Origin: Mangrovimonas sp. TPBH4
GTDB lineage: Bacteria; Bacteroidota; Bacteroidia; Flavobacteriales; Flavobacteriaceae
NCBI RefSeq assembly: GCF_001280505.1
Contig: NZ_LBIO01000049.1
Location: 300,631-364,630, forward strand
Direction of reading: 5' to 3'
DNA: 64,000 bases
Shown here: piece by piece, positions 35,623 to 46,300 of the stretch
How the letters are laid out: each line of letters starts with the position of its first letter
How positions within the stretch are numbered: the stretch's first letter is position 1
Program-made: the position numbers and the translations under genes
The notes under the pieces: model-generated
The model's database searches: none
The model's input: the letters and a program-made list of their open reading frames with translations, nothing else
Told to the model about the DNA's origin: nothing

Positions 35623-37104
35623 TTATAGTTGTACAAAAGCCAAATTATTATATGTTAAATCATAAGGTTGGTTGGAACCACTCTTAATGACGATATAAAA
35701 GGTCTCAGGAGCATCGAAGGTATAGATTCCATCTACAGGATATTCTCCACCTGCATTGGCATCCCCTAAACTATAAGTTCCAGCATCTGTAGGACTTCCA
35801 TTCCAAGTACTATAAATTACCTGATATGGAACCCCAGGTGTATAATCTTGACCATTTTGAGGTTCAATGTCACTAAATATTAGCTCCGCCCAAGTTTCAT
35901 CAATTACAGAATTCACCGTAATTGTACCGCTCAATTGGTAAGTACCAGCCTCAACCGATACTTCTTGATAAATATGGGATCCTGACCAACCACCAATACC
36001 TGAAAAATTAATGGTATTAGATGAAATATCTACGGTTACGCCAGGGCTAGCCACGTGTTCAATCCAAGCGGACATATCTATCAATCCAGAATCAAAAGGA
36101 TTCAATTCCCCGTAAAATTCCAATTCCGCCACATTGCAATAACCGTCTGGAGGTGTTACGTAATATACATATCTGTAAGTTCCAGTTTCTGTAATTCCAG
36201 CTTCAGTCAAGCTTCCTGATGTAGGTTCTTCCGTAATGGTATACAGTACATCATAATCTGTTAAAGTAGGATCATTGGAACCTCTTATTTCCGCGTTTAC
36301 CATTCTACTTCCAAAACCATCTCTTGGCGCATATTTAATCAAGGACAATCTAACCTTATTGCCCTCTCCATAATCATAGCCCACATATCCTGAAGAAGCA
36401 TATTCACTTGGAGCATCCACAAAAGTTGACAAGTCCCCATCAAAAGCATCTCCAATCAATCCATTAACACCATCCCATGAACCTGGATGCCCAATGATTG
36501 TCCCTTGCAGCAAATTCTGAACTTCACCGGCATTTACTGTTTGGGTAACCACGGCTGATGTAGTATCTGGGAATCCGTTCACAGTTAAGGTTACTTCATA
36601 TTGCCCTGAAGCTTCATAAACGTGTGTTGGATTTTCTTCGGTAGAGATAGTACCATCACCAAAATCCCAAGCAAAAGAAGTTGCATAAGTAGTATTGCTA
36701 GTGAAATTCAGCTGCAAAGGATTACTTGTACTTGTACTATAGGTAAAAGTGGCCGTTGGGTCAAATAATTCAATAGTAATAATTTGTTCCACCACGGCAG
36801 GCGTAGAACCTTCCTCTCCGTAGGCAGTTAAAGTAACCGTGTAAACGCCTTCCTCTGCATACACATGGTTTGGATGATACACCGTTTCTGTAGTACCATC
36901 TCCAAAATCCCATATGATAGATTTTCGATCCCTTACATTACTGGTAAATTGCACTTCAAAAGGATTCAATTCACTTATTGCATAAGTAAATTCGGCTTTT
37001 GGATCCACCACGTGTTCCATGGTATCATCTTCATCGCATGAAGAAAAAAGCATGAAAGCCAAACTTGCCAAGAAGAATCCATATTTTATATAATTTTTCA
37101 TCAT
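35623..37104 (-). CDS. Surface glycan-binding lipoprotein with two PKD domains (SusE/F position)
   Basis: 493 residues. The lipoprotein signal (FFLASLAFMLFSSCDED) puts it on the outer membrane, and the CDEDD after the lipid Cys resembles a surface-export signal. Two PKD domains follow (about 35-112 and 115-192), each with the WDFGDGT motif and a HVYxxxGxYxVTLT ending. A discoidin-like region spans about 195-330, and a carbohydrate-binding-like beta domain 340-493 (VSVEAGTYQLSGTITVNSV). It follows susD directly, where SusE/SusF-type surface glycan-binding proteins are found. It should bind the polymer at the cell surface. Confidence 0.85.
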   Translation of the reverse strand: MMKNYIKYGFFLASLAFMLFSSCDEDDTMEHVVDPKAEFTYAISELNPFEVQFTSNVRDRKSIIWDFGDGTTETVYHPNHVYAEEGVYTVTLTAYGEEGSTPAVVEQIITIELFDPTATFTYSTSTSNPLQLNFTSNTTYATSFAWDFGDGTISTEENPTHVYEASGQYEVTLTVNGFPDTTSAVVTQTVNAGEVQNLLQGTIIGHPGSWDGVNGLIGDAFDGDLSTFVDAPSEYASSGYVGYDYGEGNKVRLSLIKYAPRDGFGSRMVNAEIRGSNDPTLTDYDVLYTITEEPTSGSLTEAGITETGTYRYVYYVTPPDGYCNVAELEFYGELNPFDSGLIDMSAWIEHVASPGVTVDISSNTINFSGIGGWSGSHIYQEVSVEAGTYQLSGTITVNSVIDETWAELIFSDIEPQNGQDYTPGVPYQVIYSTWNGSPTDAGTYSLGDANAGGEYPVDGIYTFDAPETFYIVIKSGSNQPYDLTYNNLAFVQL

Positions 37105-37132
37105 TTGTATTTTAATTATTAATGACCTAATC

Positions 37133-39106
37133 TTAAATATCGCTTGGAGCAGTATTGGCTGAGGTAGACCATCCCGGATTTTGATAAATCGGAGAGCTAG
37201 AACCTCCTGTTATTAGAAAGTGTGATGCCGCAATAGGGTTTAAATAATGCGCCATGGTCCATCTATACCCATCAAACACCAATTCATTTCCTGTTTTTTC
37301 ATAAGGTCTCAAGTAGTCACTCAAGGATGGAGAAGACACACTTGCTGAAGGTGTTCCATAAGTTAAGTTAGAAGCATTGTACCAATCCTGCATTGGACCC
37401 CAAAGCTTAAATCCTTCAATATGATAAGGCTCATCAATCAATTGATCCATGGCTCTCCAACGTTTCAAGTCCATCCAACGAAGTCCTTCCGCCATCAACT
37501 CACAACGTCTTTCACGTCTGATATTATAAAGAGTTGGATCCACAAATTGTCCAGCAGAATAGGCTCCCCAATCGTTTTGGGCCTCCAAGCTCATCTGTGT
37601 ATTTGAAATAGTTACTTGGTAATCGGTATTAACACCTGCTCGATTTCTTATCGCCATCCAATAAGAACTAGCCGTACCATCTAAGCTACCGTTCTTTTCG
37701 TAACACGCTTCAATGTAATTTAGGTAAGCCTCTGTCGCTCTAAATACAATAGCTCCAGTATATCCACCACCATTAGCACATTGTGCCGCATCGTAATTCA
37801 GACCTTTTCGGATAGCATAACCAGTACTATATCCCTGTTCTGGATTGGAATTGGTAATGTTAGGAATTGGCTCTATTGGTGTGGCATGGGTGCCAATTGT
37901 AGATTCATACAAAACATTTACTTGATCTGGCTCCTTTAAAAACAACCAAAGTCTACCATCTCTATTTTGTCTTACATCAGAAATTAAATCATCGCCTTGA
38001 TAATTGGATGCCGCATAAATAGGCAGCCCATCTTCCATTACGAAACTTTCTACCATTCCTCTGGTTAACCCAACACCATGGTTCCCTAATTGCGCATATA
38101 CAGGCACATTATGGGTTATTCCCAGTCCTCCATCGTAACGTCTCCATAACAACACCTCATTATATCCAGACATGTCTACAGAACTAAACATGTCGAAATA
38201 TGGATTATTGGCATCGCTAAGCGATTGTTGAAGCACCCCATTATTTGGTGTCAAACCATACGTATTTGCCACGGCTGCCGCGGCTTCCATAGATTGGTCA
38301 AACAACCAGTCGATTTCTCCTTCAAGACTTCCTGCCTGGAATTGGTACCCTGGATTGTAATCAGCACCAGGCCATCCAGGTCCGTTTGGTACAAAGGCCG
38401 TATTGTTAAAATATTTCAACCATGTTGCCTCATACAATGCTACTCTTGATTTCAGCAATTGAGCACAGGCTTTGTTGATTCTGTTTTTGGCCCCATCCGG
38501 TGAGCCGGCAGCCAACAAATTGATGGCCTCATCAAGATCTGAAAGAATAAATCTTACCACTTCTGTTCTTGGTGCTCTTTTACTAGCCTCGGTCAAGGTT
38601 TCCCATTCATCCGGAAGGGTTGTTTCTACAATAGGAAAATCACCCAGTGTCTGTACTCTTTTAAAGTATTCATAAGCTCTAAAAAAATAAATCTCTCCTA
38701 TGTAATGGTCAACATTTTGAGGGCTTCCAGTAATTTCACCAGCTTCCCAACGAGGGATTACCGTCTCTAGGAAATAGTTACATTGACGTATATTCCAAAA
38801 ATCCCAATCCCCACCAGATTGTCCCACACGCCATTGTCCTGGTGCGTATTTATTATCATATCCAATGGAAGCCATATTATCGGTATTCGCATCTATACCG
38901 AAGGTTCCAAAAGACCATTGTCCATGTGTAGGCAATGTTCCATATCGTTCAATTGCATAGGCTGCAAGCTCTGCCTCATCCCACAAATATTGATCTGGCG
39001 TAATACTTGAAAGAGGCTCTCTATCCAAGAAATCGTCTTCACAGGAAGTGAAGAAAATCATACCAACCAACGCAAATACTACTGTTAATTTATAGTGTGT
39101 TTTCAT
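37133..39106 (-). CDS. susD: SusD/RagB family nutrient-binding lipoprotein
   Basis: 657 residues with lipoprotein signal VFALVGMIFFTSCEDDFLDR; the CEDDFLDREPLSSIT start is the hallmark of SusD proteins. The helical N-terminal half contains TPR-like segments (YFFRAYEYFKRVQTLGDFPI) and the C-terminal part has the family motif RRERRCELMAEGLRWMDLKR. It forms the lid of the SusCD transporter at the outer membrane and binds oligosaccharides. At 657 residues it is longer than the classic SusD (about 550). It starts 12 bp after the susC stop. Confidence 0.96.
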   Translation of the reverse strand: MKTHYKLTVVFALVGMIFFTSCEDDFLDREPLSSITPDQYLWDEAELAAYAIERYGTLPTHGQWSFGTFGIDANTDNMASIGYDNKYAPGQWRVGQSGGDWDFWNIRQCNYFLETVIPRWEAGEITGSPQNVDHYIGEIYFFRAYEYFKRVQTLGDFPIVETTLPDEWETLTEASKRAPRTEVVRFILSDLDEAINLLAAGSPDGAKNRINKACAQLLKSRVALYEATWLKYFNNTAFVPNGPGWPGADYNPGYQFQAGSLEGEIDWLFDQSMEAAAAVANTYGLTPNNGVLQQSLSDANNPYFDMFSSVDMSGYNEVLLWRRYDGGLGITHNVPVYAQLGNHGVGLTRGMVESFVMEDGLPIYAASNYQGDDLISDVRQNRDGRLWLFLKEPDQVNVLYESTIGTHATPIEPIPNITNSNPEQGYSTGYAIRKGLNYDAAQCANGGGYTGAIVFRATEAYLNYIEACYEKNGSLDGTASSYWMAIRNRAGVNTDYQVTISNTQMSLEAQNDWGAYSAGQFVDPTLYNIRRERRCELMAEGLRWMDLKRWRAMDQLIDEPYHIEGFKLWGPMQDWYNASNLTYGTPSASVSSPSLSDYLRPYEKTGNELVFDGYRWTMAHYLNPIAASHFLITGGSSSPIYQNPGWSTSANTAPSDI

Positions 39107-39118
39107 TCCTTTTCAATT

Positions 39119-42100
39119 TTAAAAATTAATGCTTAAACCATAAGAAATGGTTCTATACAGCGGGTAATTGTTCCCTGTCCATTTCGAGCCAATAGTTTCT
39201 GGATCGAATATATCGGTCATTTTGGTCCAAGTCAAAAGGTTTTCTCCTGAAATGTAAAAACGCATTTTTTGCAATCCAAGCTTGTCAATTACCTCATCTG
39301 GCAAACTATATCCAAACTGAAGGTTTTTTAGGCGCACATAAGAAGCATCTTGTAAATAGCCTGTTTGGGCATGATGGTTTTTGTTATTTCCAAATAGAGG
39401 ACGCGGATAATAGGAATCCAAATTTTGACCTAATGGATGGTCTGGATCTGCACGATAGTAATCTTTATGCTGCTCCAACCCGGTAGACCACCAAACACCC
39501 CAGTCCCAGGCACCCCAAAAGTAGTAGCTGTTTACGTAATAGTCACGTTTTAGTACTCCTTGGAAAAAGGCTCTAAAATCAAACCCTTTATAGTCCAAAT
39601 TGATATCTACAGACATAGGGAAGCGTGCTGTATTATTACCAATAACCTTAAGATCTCCATGATCTCCTTCTGTATAAGCTCCAGAATCAATTCTTCCATC
39701 ACCATTTAAGTCACGGTACATGATGTCTCCTGCGGCCCATTGGTTCCCCAAGGCATCTTGGCCTCCATTTGGCAAAGAAGCTAAGTGCGATTCCATTGCT
39801 TCCTCATCTCTAGCAATCCCAACGGTTTCATAACCCCAAATTTCACCCAACATACGACCTTCTACATAGGTATCTAAATTTCCTGAAGGGTTTGGATAGC
39901 GAGTAATTTTTGTTTGAGAATCAGACAGCAAGAAATTAACACTATAACCTAAGCCATTATCTAGGCGATCTCTCCAACTTAAGGCTAATTCAAAACCATA
40001 GGTCTTTAAATCGGTATTATTAACACTTGGCACATAAGCTCCTAAAATAACTGGTAACTCTGGCGCTGGCCCCACCATATCCAAAGTATAACGGTTATAG
40101 TAATCGAAATTTGCAGAAAGCCTATTGTTAAACAAGGCCAAATCCAAACCTACGTTCCAGCTTTTGATACGCTCCCAAGTCAAGCTTTGACTCACCAATC
40201 CAGGCGCTGAACTTGTATTTGGTTGCGCGCCATTTATCAACCACCCTCCATTGGATGTCCCCACTGGCATTGTTTGGTAGGTAGGATACAAATTACTAGT
40301 GTTTTGATTTCCTAATTCACCATAGGACCCTCTAAATTTGAAGGTTCCCACTACATCTGTTAAGGGCTCCCAAAATGGTTCTTTTGCCACATTCCATCCT
40401 GCGGAAACTGAAGGGAACCAGTTCCAACGTTTGTCTGATCTAAATCTAGAGGTTCCATCATAACGTAGATTCCCCTCTATTAAATACCGCTCCTTATAGT
40501 TATAATTTAAACGACCAAAGACACCTTCGGTTGCCCAGTGGTTATAGTCGCCTGCAACCCCTGGAGGAACAATTTCCCCATTAAAATCGGTTCCTGAAGT
40601 TGTATTGATGGTTGGTAGAGAAGCAACTATTATCCCATCTCTTTCAGCTGATAAAAAGCGTGTTTTGTTCAACTCTGACTGATACCCAAACAACACCTTA
40701 AAATTATGCCCCTCACCTACTTCTCTTTGATACTCAGTAATAAGACTGGTATTTAAGTAGTTTTCCTTAAAGCCCTGTTCGTGCACTTGGCTAAAGTTGC
40801 CATAAGGGACAGGATTACCATCTACATCATAATTATACGTTTTTTGAGTATCCCAATGACGAAACTCATTTCTGGTACGGTAATTTAAGGTTCCTGTAAT
40901 GGTCCAATCCTTAACAGGCTCCAAAATCAATTGTCCTTGTTGATACAACCAATCATTCTGGGTTTTATCCTGTCCACCATCTCTTAAACCTAATGCTGGC
41001 GATGGCGAAGAAAATAAATTTCCATTTGGATCATAAACCGGAAGCATTGGCCACCCCTGTCTTGCAAGTGTTTCAAACAAGCCATCAGTCAAAGCCGCTG
41101 GTCTTTTAAAATCTTCACGAATAAAACGATTGCTCACACTTACTTCTGCCCATTCTGATAGCTTTGCTTTAATATTGGCCGTTGTAGTATACCTTTTAAA
41201 GGTATCTGTATTAAACTCCATAAGACCATCTTGCCCCAAATAGTTTCCAGAACCGTAATATTGAAGAGCATCCGTTCCTCCACTCACACTAAAATTGTGT
41301 TCTTCCGAAAAAGAATGATCTTTATAAATCACATCATACCAGTCATTATTGGCTTGACCATAACCATAACCATCTGCCCAATATTGAGGGTTGCTAGGGT
41401 TTTGAACAATTTCGTCATTGGTCAACCCATTTTGATAATCAAGAATTGCCTGTAATCTCTCATCAGAAAAAAATGGGGACTGTCCTCCATTAATATTGGC
41501 ATCGTTAAAATAGAGTGCAAATGTGTAGGAATCCATCATTTCTGGAACATTGATAGGCGTATTCCATCGGAAATTATTATTGTAAGTCACTCTTATTTTG
41601 CCTTCTTTACCTTTTTTGGTAGTTACCAAAATTACACCAAAAGGTGCTCTAGACCCGTAAATGGATGAGGCAGCAGCATCCTTCAACACTGAAATATTTT
41701 CAATATCCTGAGGGTTTAAAGCGTTAAGATCTCCCTCCATACCGTCTATTAAAACCAACGGTGCTCCTGTAGAACCTTGCCCAATGGTAGCCGTACCACG
41801 AATATTTATAGTTGGACTTTCATTCAAGGCCCCTCCTGTTTGGGCAATATTTAACCCAGCTGCTGTTCCTTGAAGCATTTGCGTAGCATTTTGAACTGGT
41901 CTAGATTCCAATTTTTCCGAATCAACCACCCCAACAGCTCCAGTTAAATTTTCCTTTTTCTGAGTACCATAACCAACTACAACGATTTCGCTAAGAGACG
42001 CGACATCAGTTAGCATGACCACGTCAATTTTTGTTTTGGAACCTACCAAAACCTCCTGAGTTTTCATACCAATATAGGAAAACTGAAGAATATCTCCATC

Positions 42101-42352
42101 AGAAATATCGGAAATGGTATAATCTCCATTAAAATCAGTAGTTACTCCATTGGTAGTACCTTTCACAATAATATTTACCCCTGGCAAAGGCATACTTTGT
42201 TCATCTACCACATTACCCGTGATAGTTTTTTGTTGAGCCGATGCCAATAGTCCACAAAAGAGCATCAACACCAAAATCATTTTTGTTTTGCTTGTTTTTA
42301 ATTTCGTTTCAAAACAAGGGCTCAAACCATTAAAACAACGTTTTTCATTCAT
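39119..42352 (-). CDS. susC: SusC/RagA TonB-linked outer-membrane oligosaccharide transporter
   Basis: 1077 residues with a signal peptide ending at CGLLASAQQ. A carboxypeptidase-regulatory-like domain (about 43-118: ITGNVVDEQSMPLPGVNIIV), the SusC signature LSEIVVVGYGTQKKENLTGA at the TonB-box/plug junction, a plug domain (about 140-250, GTATIGQGSTGAPLVLIDG), and a 22-stranded barrel ending SYGLSINF. It imports oligosaccharides across the outer membrane using TonB energy. No extra N-terminal STN domain is present, so it is not an anti-sigma-coupled type. That agrees with control by the hybrid two-component regulator next door. It is the first gene of the minus-strand PUL. Confidence 0.97.
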   Translation of the reverse strand: MNEKRCFNGLSPCFETKLKTSKTKMILVLMLFCGLLASAQQKTITGNVVDEQSMPLPGVNIIVKGTTNGVTTDFNGDYTISDISDGDILQFSYIGMKTQEVLVGSKTKIDVVMLTDVASLSEIVVVGYGTQKKENLTGAVGVVDSEKLESRPVQNATQMLQGTAAGLNIAQTGGALNESPTINIRGTATIGQGSTGAPLVLIDGMEGDLNALNPQDIENISVLKDAAASSIYGSRAPFGVILVTTKKGKEGKIRVTYNNNFRWNTPINVPEMMDSYTFALYFNDANINGGQSPFFSDERLQAILDYQNGLTNDEIVQNPSNPQYWADGYGYGQANNDWYDVIYKDHSFSEEHNFSVSGGTDALQYYGSGNYLGQDGLMEFNTDTFKRYTTTANIKAKLSEWAEVSVSNRFIREDFKRPAALTDGLFETLARQGWPMLPVYDPNGNLFSSPSPALGLRDGGQDKTQNDWLYQQGQLILEPVKDWTITGTLNYRTRNEFRHWDTQKTYNYDVDGNPVPYGNFSQVHEQGFKENYLNTSLITEYQREVGEGHNFKVLFGYQSELNKTRFLSAERDGIIVASLPTINTTSGTDFNGEIVPPGVAGDYNHWATEGVFGRLNYNYKERYLIEGNLRYDGTSRFRSDKRWNWFPSVSAGWNVAKEPFWEPLTDVVGTFKFRGSYGELGNQNTSNLYPTYQTMPVGTSNGGWLINGAQPNTSSAPGLVSQSLTWERIKSWNVGLDLALFNNRLSANFDYYNRYTLDMVGPAPELPVILGAYVPSVNNTDLKTYGFELALSWRDRLDNGLGYSVNFLLSDSQTKITRYPNPSGNLDTYVEGRMLGEIWGYETVGIARDEEAMESHLASLPNGGQDALGNQWAAGDIMYRDLNGDGRIDSGAYTEGDHGDLKVIGNNTARFPMSVDINLDYKGFDFRAFFQGVLKRDYYVNSYYFWGAWDWGVWWSTGLEQHKDYYRADPDHPLGQNLDSYYPRPLFGNNKNHHAQTGYLQDASYVRLKNLQFGYSLPDEVIDKLGLQKMRFYISGENLLTWTKMTDIFDPETIGSKWTGNNYPLYRTISYGLSINF

Positions 42353-42533
42353 AATGTTAGTAAGTCTTAGAATTAGTAAATTGTTATTTATTTAAATATG
42401 AACACATTTACAACTTAAAAAATGTGTATTTATCATTTTGCTAATGTATTTTTTATGAATCAATCAAAGAATCTATAATTCATCAAAATGCATCTCATTC
42501 TCACCACCTCCCCTTCAAGCCACTCTATTACAG
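42353..42533. promoter_or_regulatory. PUL promoter region upstream of susC
   Basis: About 180 bp of very AT-rich DNA upstream of susC. It includes an inverted repeat ACACATTT/AAATGTGT at 42402-42427, about 50 bp before the start codon, where a hybrid two-component regulator could bind. No confident promoter hexamers were found by eye. Confidence 0.4.
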
Positions 42534-43070
42534 CTACTTTACTATAAGCCATACATGGTTAAAAATTCCATTTTTAATATCCCTTGACTCAAATTCTTCT
42601 TTGGATTGTGACACCTTAATAGCAATCACATTTTCCTCCTCATAGTTCAGATATGATTTTAAATTCAATTGAAATGAATTGGATTTTCCGATGGATTCAG
42701 TTATCTGGAGCCCATTAATAAAAATCTCGGCACCTTTACCGATACCTTCAAATTCAATAATCACATCCTTTTCAATCCAATTTTCAGGTATATTAAAATG
42801 TTTTCTATACCATCCTACAATCTCACCAGAAGCACTAGGTTTTTGAATTGAGAAATCAGCTTCGGTGGACCAATCATGAGGCAAGTCTATATTTTGCCAC
42901 CCATGATCACTAAAATCAATCTCAGAAGCAAACTTGCTCTCGCCGTAACTAAACTTCCAATTGAGATCAAAAAGTTGCTTTTTCCCAACTGTTTCATGAC
43001 TGTTATTACAGTTAACACAGACCACAAAAAATAGCATAATTGATATTTTAAAAACTACTTTACGTAACAT
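42534..43070 (-). pseudogene. Isolated GH2 sugar-binding domain lipoprotein (truncated GH2)
   Basis: From the ATG at 43070 the product has 178 residues with a lipoprotein signal (IMLFFVVCVNCNNS). The rest is one complete GH2 N-terminal jelly roll: LNWKFSYGESKF, NIDLPHDWSTEADF, GWYRKHFNIPENW, EIFINGLQI, and GIFNHVWLIVK at the end. A normal GH2 enzyme would continue with an Ig-like domain and TIM barrel, but the frame stops exactly at the domain border. No remnant of the catalytic part is readable before susC. It is either a decayed GH2 gene or a deliberate stand-alone binding lipoprotein. Confidence 0.7.
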
Positions 43071-43302
43071 GTTGAGAAGAAAAATCAATGAATAAAACCA
43101 ATAGTAAATGTTATCATAGAAACTCAATAATAATTGGAAAAAATTCCTTGGATAAAGCTAGACAGATAGTCCTGATGACATGCTATAGAGACTCGTCATT
43201 CTAGTGTCAGAAATCGGTCAACCCGAGAATCTATAAGGAATTGCGGAAGGAGCTTATGAGATTTTAATTATTTTTACAGGGGAGCAAACAACATAAAATT
43301 TT

Positions 43303-46300
43303 ATGACACTATTCAAAAGGCAACTACTCTTAATCATACTTTCTTTATCAGGATTTATTGCAATTGCCCAAGTCAACGAAATTAAAAAAATTGGAATTGA
43401 AGATGGCCTATCAAACAGTAATGTCGTTGGCATTACTCAGGACAAGGAAGGCTTTATATGGATATGTACCAAGGATGGCCTAAACCGATTTGATGCCAAC
43501 TCTTTTAAGGTCTTTAAATCGAGTGAAACGGATCCAAATACCATTTGCAGTAATGTTCTAAACTATGTCTATGCCGATAAATTTGATGATGTACTTTGGA
43601 TTGCTTCCGAAAAAAACGGCGTAGATGCCTACAATTACAAAACGCATGTTTTCACTCATTATGAACATGATTATTTAAACCCAAATATCAACGATTTAAG
43701 CTCTAATGGAATTACAGATATTGATGGTGATGAAAATGGCAACTTATGGTTTGCAAATTATGACGCAGGGATTGATCTTTTTGATAGAGCATCCGATAAG
43801 TTTATAAATTTCAACACTTCAAATACTCCGGGCTTAGGCTCCAATTATAATTGGAGTGTTTTATATGATACTGACGAAAAAATTTATGCAGGACATGTAC
43901 GAGAAGGCTTTAGTATTATTAATTCAAAAACCAATACTGCCGTCAATTACAGGCATAAAATGGGAGATCCTTCTTCCTTAGCGGATAATACGGTAACCAG
44001 TATTTTAAAAGATTCCAAAGGAAGAATATGGCTGGGCACACATAATGGTTTAACGCTTTTCAACCCGATTAGTGAACGTATGGTGACCTATAGGAATGAT
44101 CCAAAAGATCCCAATTCCCTATCAAACAACTTTATTCAAAAAATGTTTGAATCCACAGACCATAAGCTCTATATAGGTACTGAAGAAGGTGGATTGAACA
44201 TTTTGGACTTAACTGATTTTAACACCAACAAAGATTTAACCTCTGTCAATTTTCAACATATTTCCTCAAATGAAACACCTAGTGGACTTTCTAGCCCTTC
44301 TGTGCATGCCGTATTCCAAGACTCCTTTGGAAATATTTGGGCAGCTGGACTTGGTGGCGGTGTGAACTTTATTCCAAACACTCCAAGCAATTTTAATAAA
44401 ATTAAGTACCTGCCCTATATAAATAACACCAATAGCCTTAACGACAAACCTGCACATAGTATATGTGTGGACAAAAATAACCTAGTATGGGTGGCCAACG
44501 GTGTTGGAGGCATTGCCGTTTATGAAAACGGCACAAAAATCAAACAAATTGACAACATTCCAAATATCCCATACCAACAAAGTTTCCGAAGTCTCTCCAC
44601 CTCAAAACAAAATGGTATTTGGATAGGAACCTCCAAAGGCGATATTTTTTATTTTGATACAGGAAAAGAAACCTTTTCCGTTTTGGATGCTTTTCCGGAT
44701 CTCAAAAACAATGCGATCTACAATCTATTTGAAGATTCCAAAGGGAATTTATGGATTGCTACGGATGTTGGGCTACGAATGTACAATCCTGTTACAAAAG
44801 AATGTCTAGCTTATACAATTCACAACTCAAACCTACCCGATGACATTATTAGAGCTATTACGGAAGATGAAGAAGGGAACTTATGGGTGGGAACCTATAT
44901 AGGCGGACTTTCGGTTTTTGATCCAGATTTCAATCTTATAAAAAACTATGGCCAAACCTATAATTTTGACCGGATCAACCACATATATAGAGATCCTAAA
45001 AATAGAATATGGATAGGAAGTGAAAATGATCTTTTCCTGATTAAAGACAAGGCTAGGGATTCTGTACTAAGAGTTGGAGAAATGTCTGGTCTGCAAGAAT
45101 CCAACATTCGCGCAATTTCAAAAGGGGCTACTGATCAGGATATTTGGCTGAGCACCATTAATGGCATTAGCAAGATTGACCTCAACACAATGCATATAAG
45201 TAACTTTGATATTAGTGATGGAATTGTCCCTGGCGACTATCTAAATGCATCCGTAGCTAAGACCTCTGACGGGAAAATATATTTTGGATCTCAGGACGGG
45301 ATTACCTGGTTTGACCAGAATATGCAACAATTAACCACGCCATCTGCCAATGCTTCCATTACCAAATTTTCGGTCTCTAGCAACAAAAACTATTTGAATG
45401 AGTTCTCCGATATTCCTTTTTACAATGGTATTGAATTAAACCACAATCAAAATTCCATTCAAATCAACTATAATGTTTTGGATTATTCACTTTCAAACAA
45501 AGTTGAATTTGCCTACCAAATGAAAGGACTCGATAACAATTGGTTTTTGGATGATGACAAAGATGTGACCTTCCGTAACCTAAAACCTGGAAATTACACC
45601 TTCAATCTAAAAGCGAGAATTCAAAACAACGCATGGTCCGAAGACATAAAACCTTTAACCATAAGGATTGCACCTCCAATTTGGCTGACTTGGTGGATGA
45701 AATTGATCTACTTCATCATAATTTTGACTATGTTCTATTTCGCTCTTAAATTTTACAAAAAGAAACTTAAGATTGAAAACGATCTTCTTTTAGAAAAAAA
45801 GAGTCGTCAGCAGGAACAGGACTTAAATGAAGAAAAATTGAGGTTTTTCACCAACATTACTCACGAACTTCGTAGCCCTATGACCTTAATTTTGGGGCCT
45901 TTGGAAGACCTCATTTCCGAAGGATCGTTTACACCAGAACAATCCAAGAAACTACACATGATCCAACGCATTTCGAGTAGGTTGTTACGCATTGTAAATC
46001 AAATATTGGAGTTTAGAAAATCTGAAAACAAAAGCCGTAAACTGAGTGTTATAAAAGACGACCTTGCCAAATATGTTTATGAAATAGGTGATAAATATAA
46101 AGAACGCGCTAAAAGCAACGGCATTGATTACAAAATCATAATTCCGGATGCCAAGGCAGAAATCTTTTTCGATCCTGATGTTGTCACGATTATCACCGAT
46201 AACCTATTGTCTAATGCTTTCAAATATACACGTGAGGGCTCTATCACCCTGGAATTGAAACAATGTCTTGAAGACAATATTGAGTATACCAAAATTGTAG

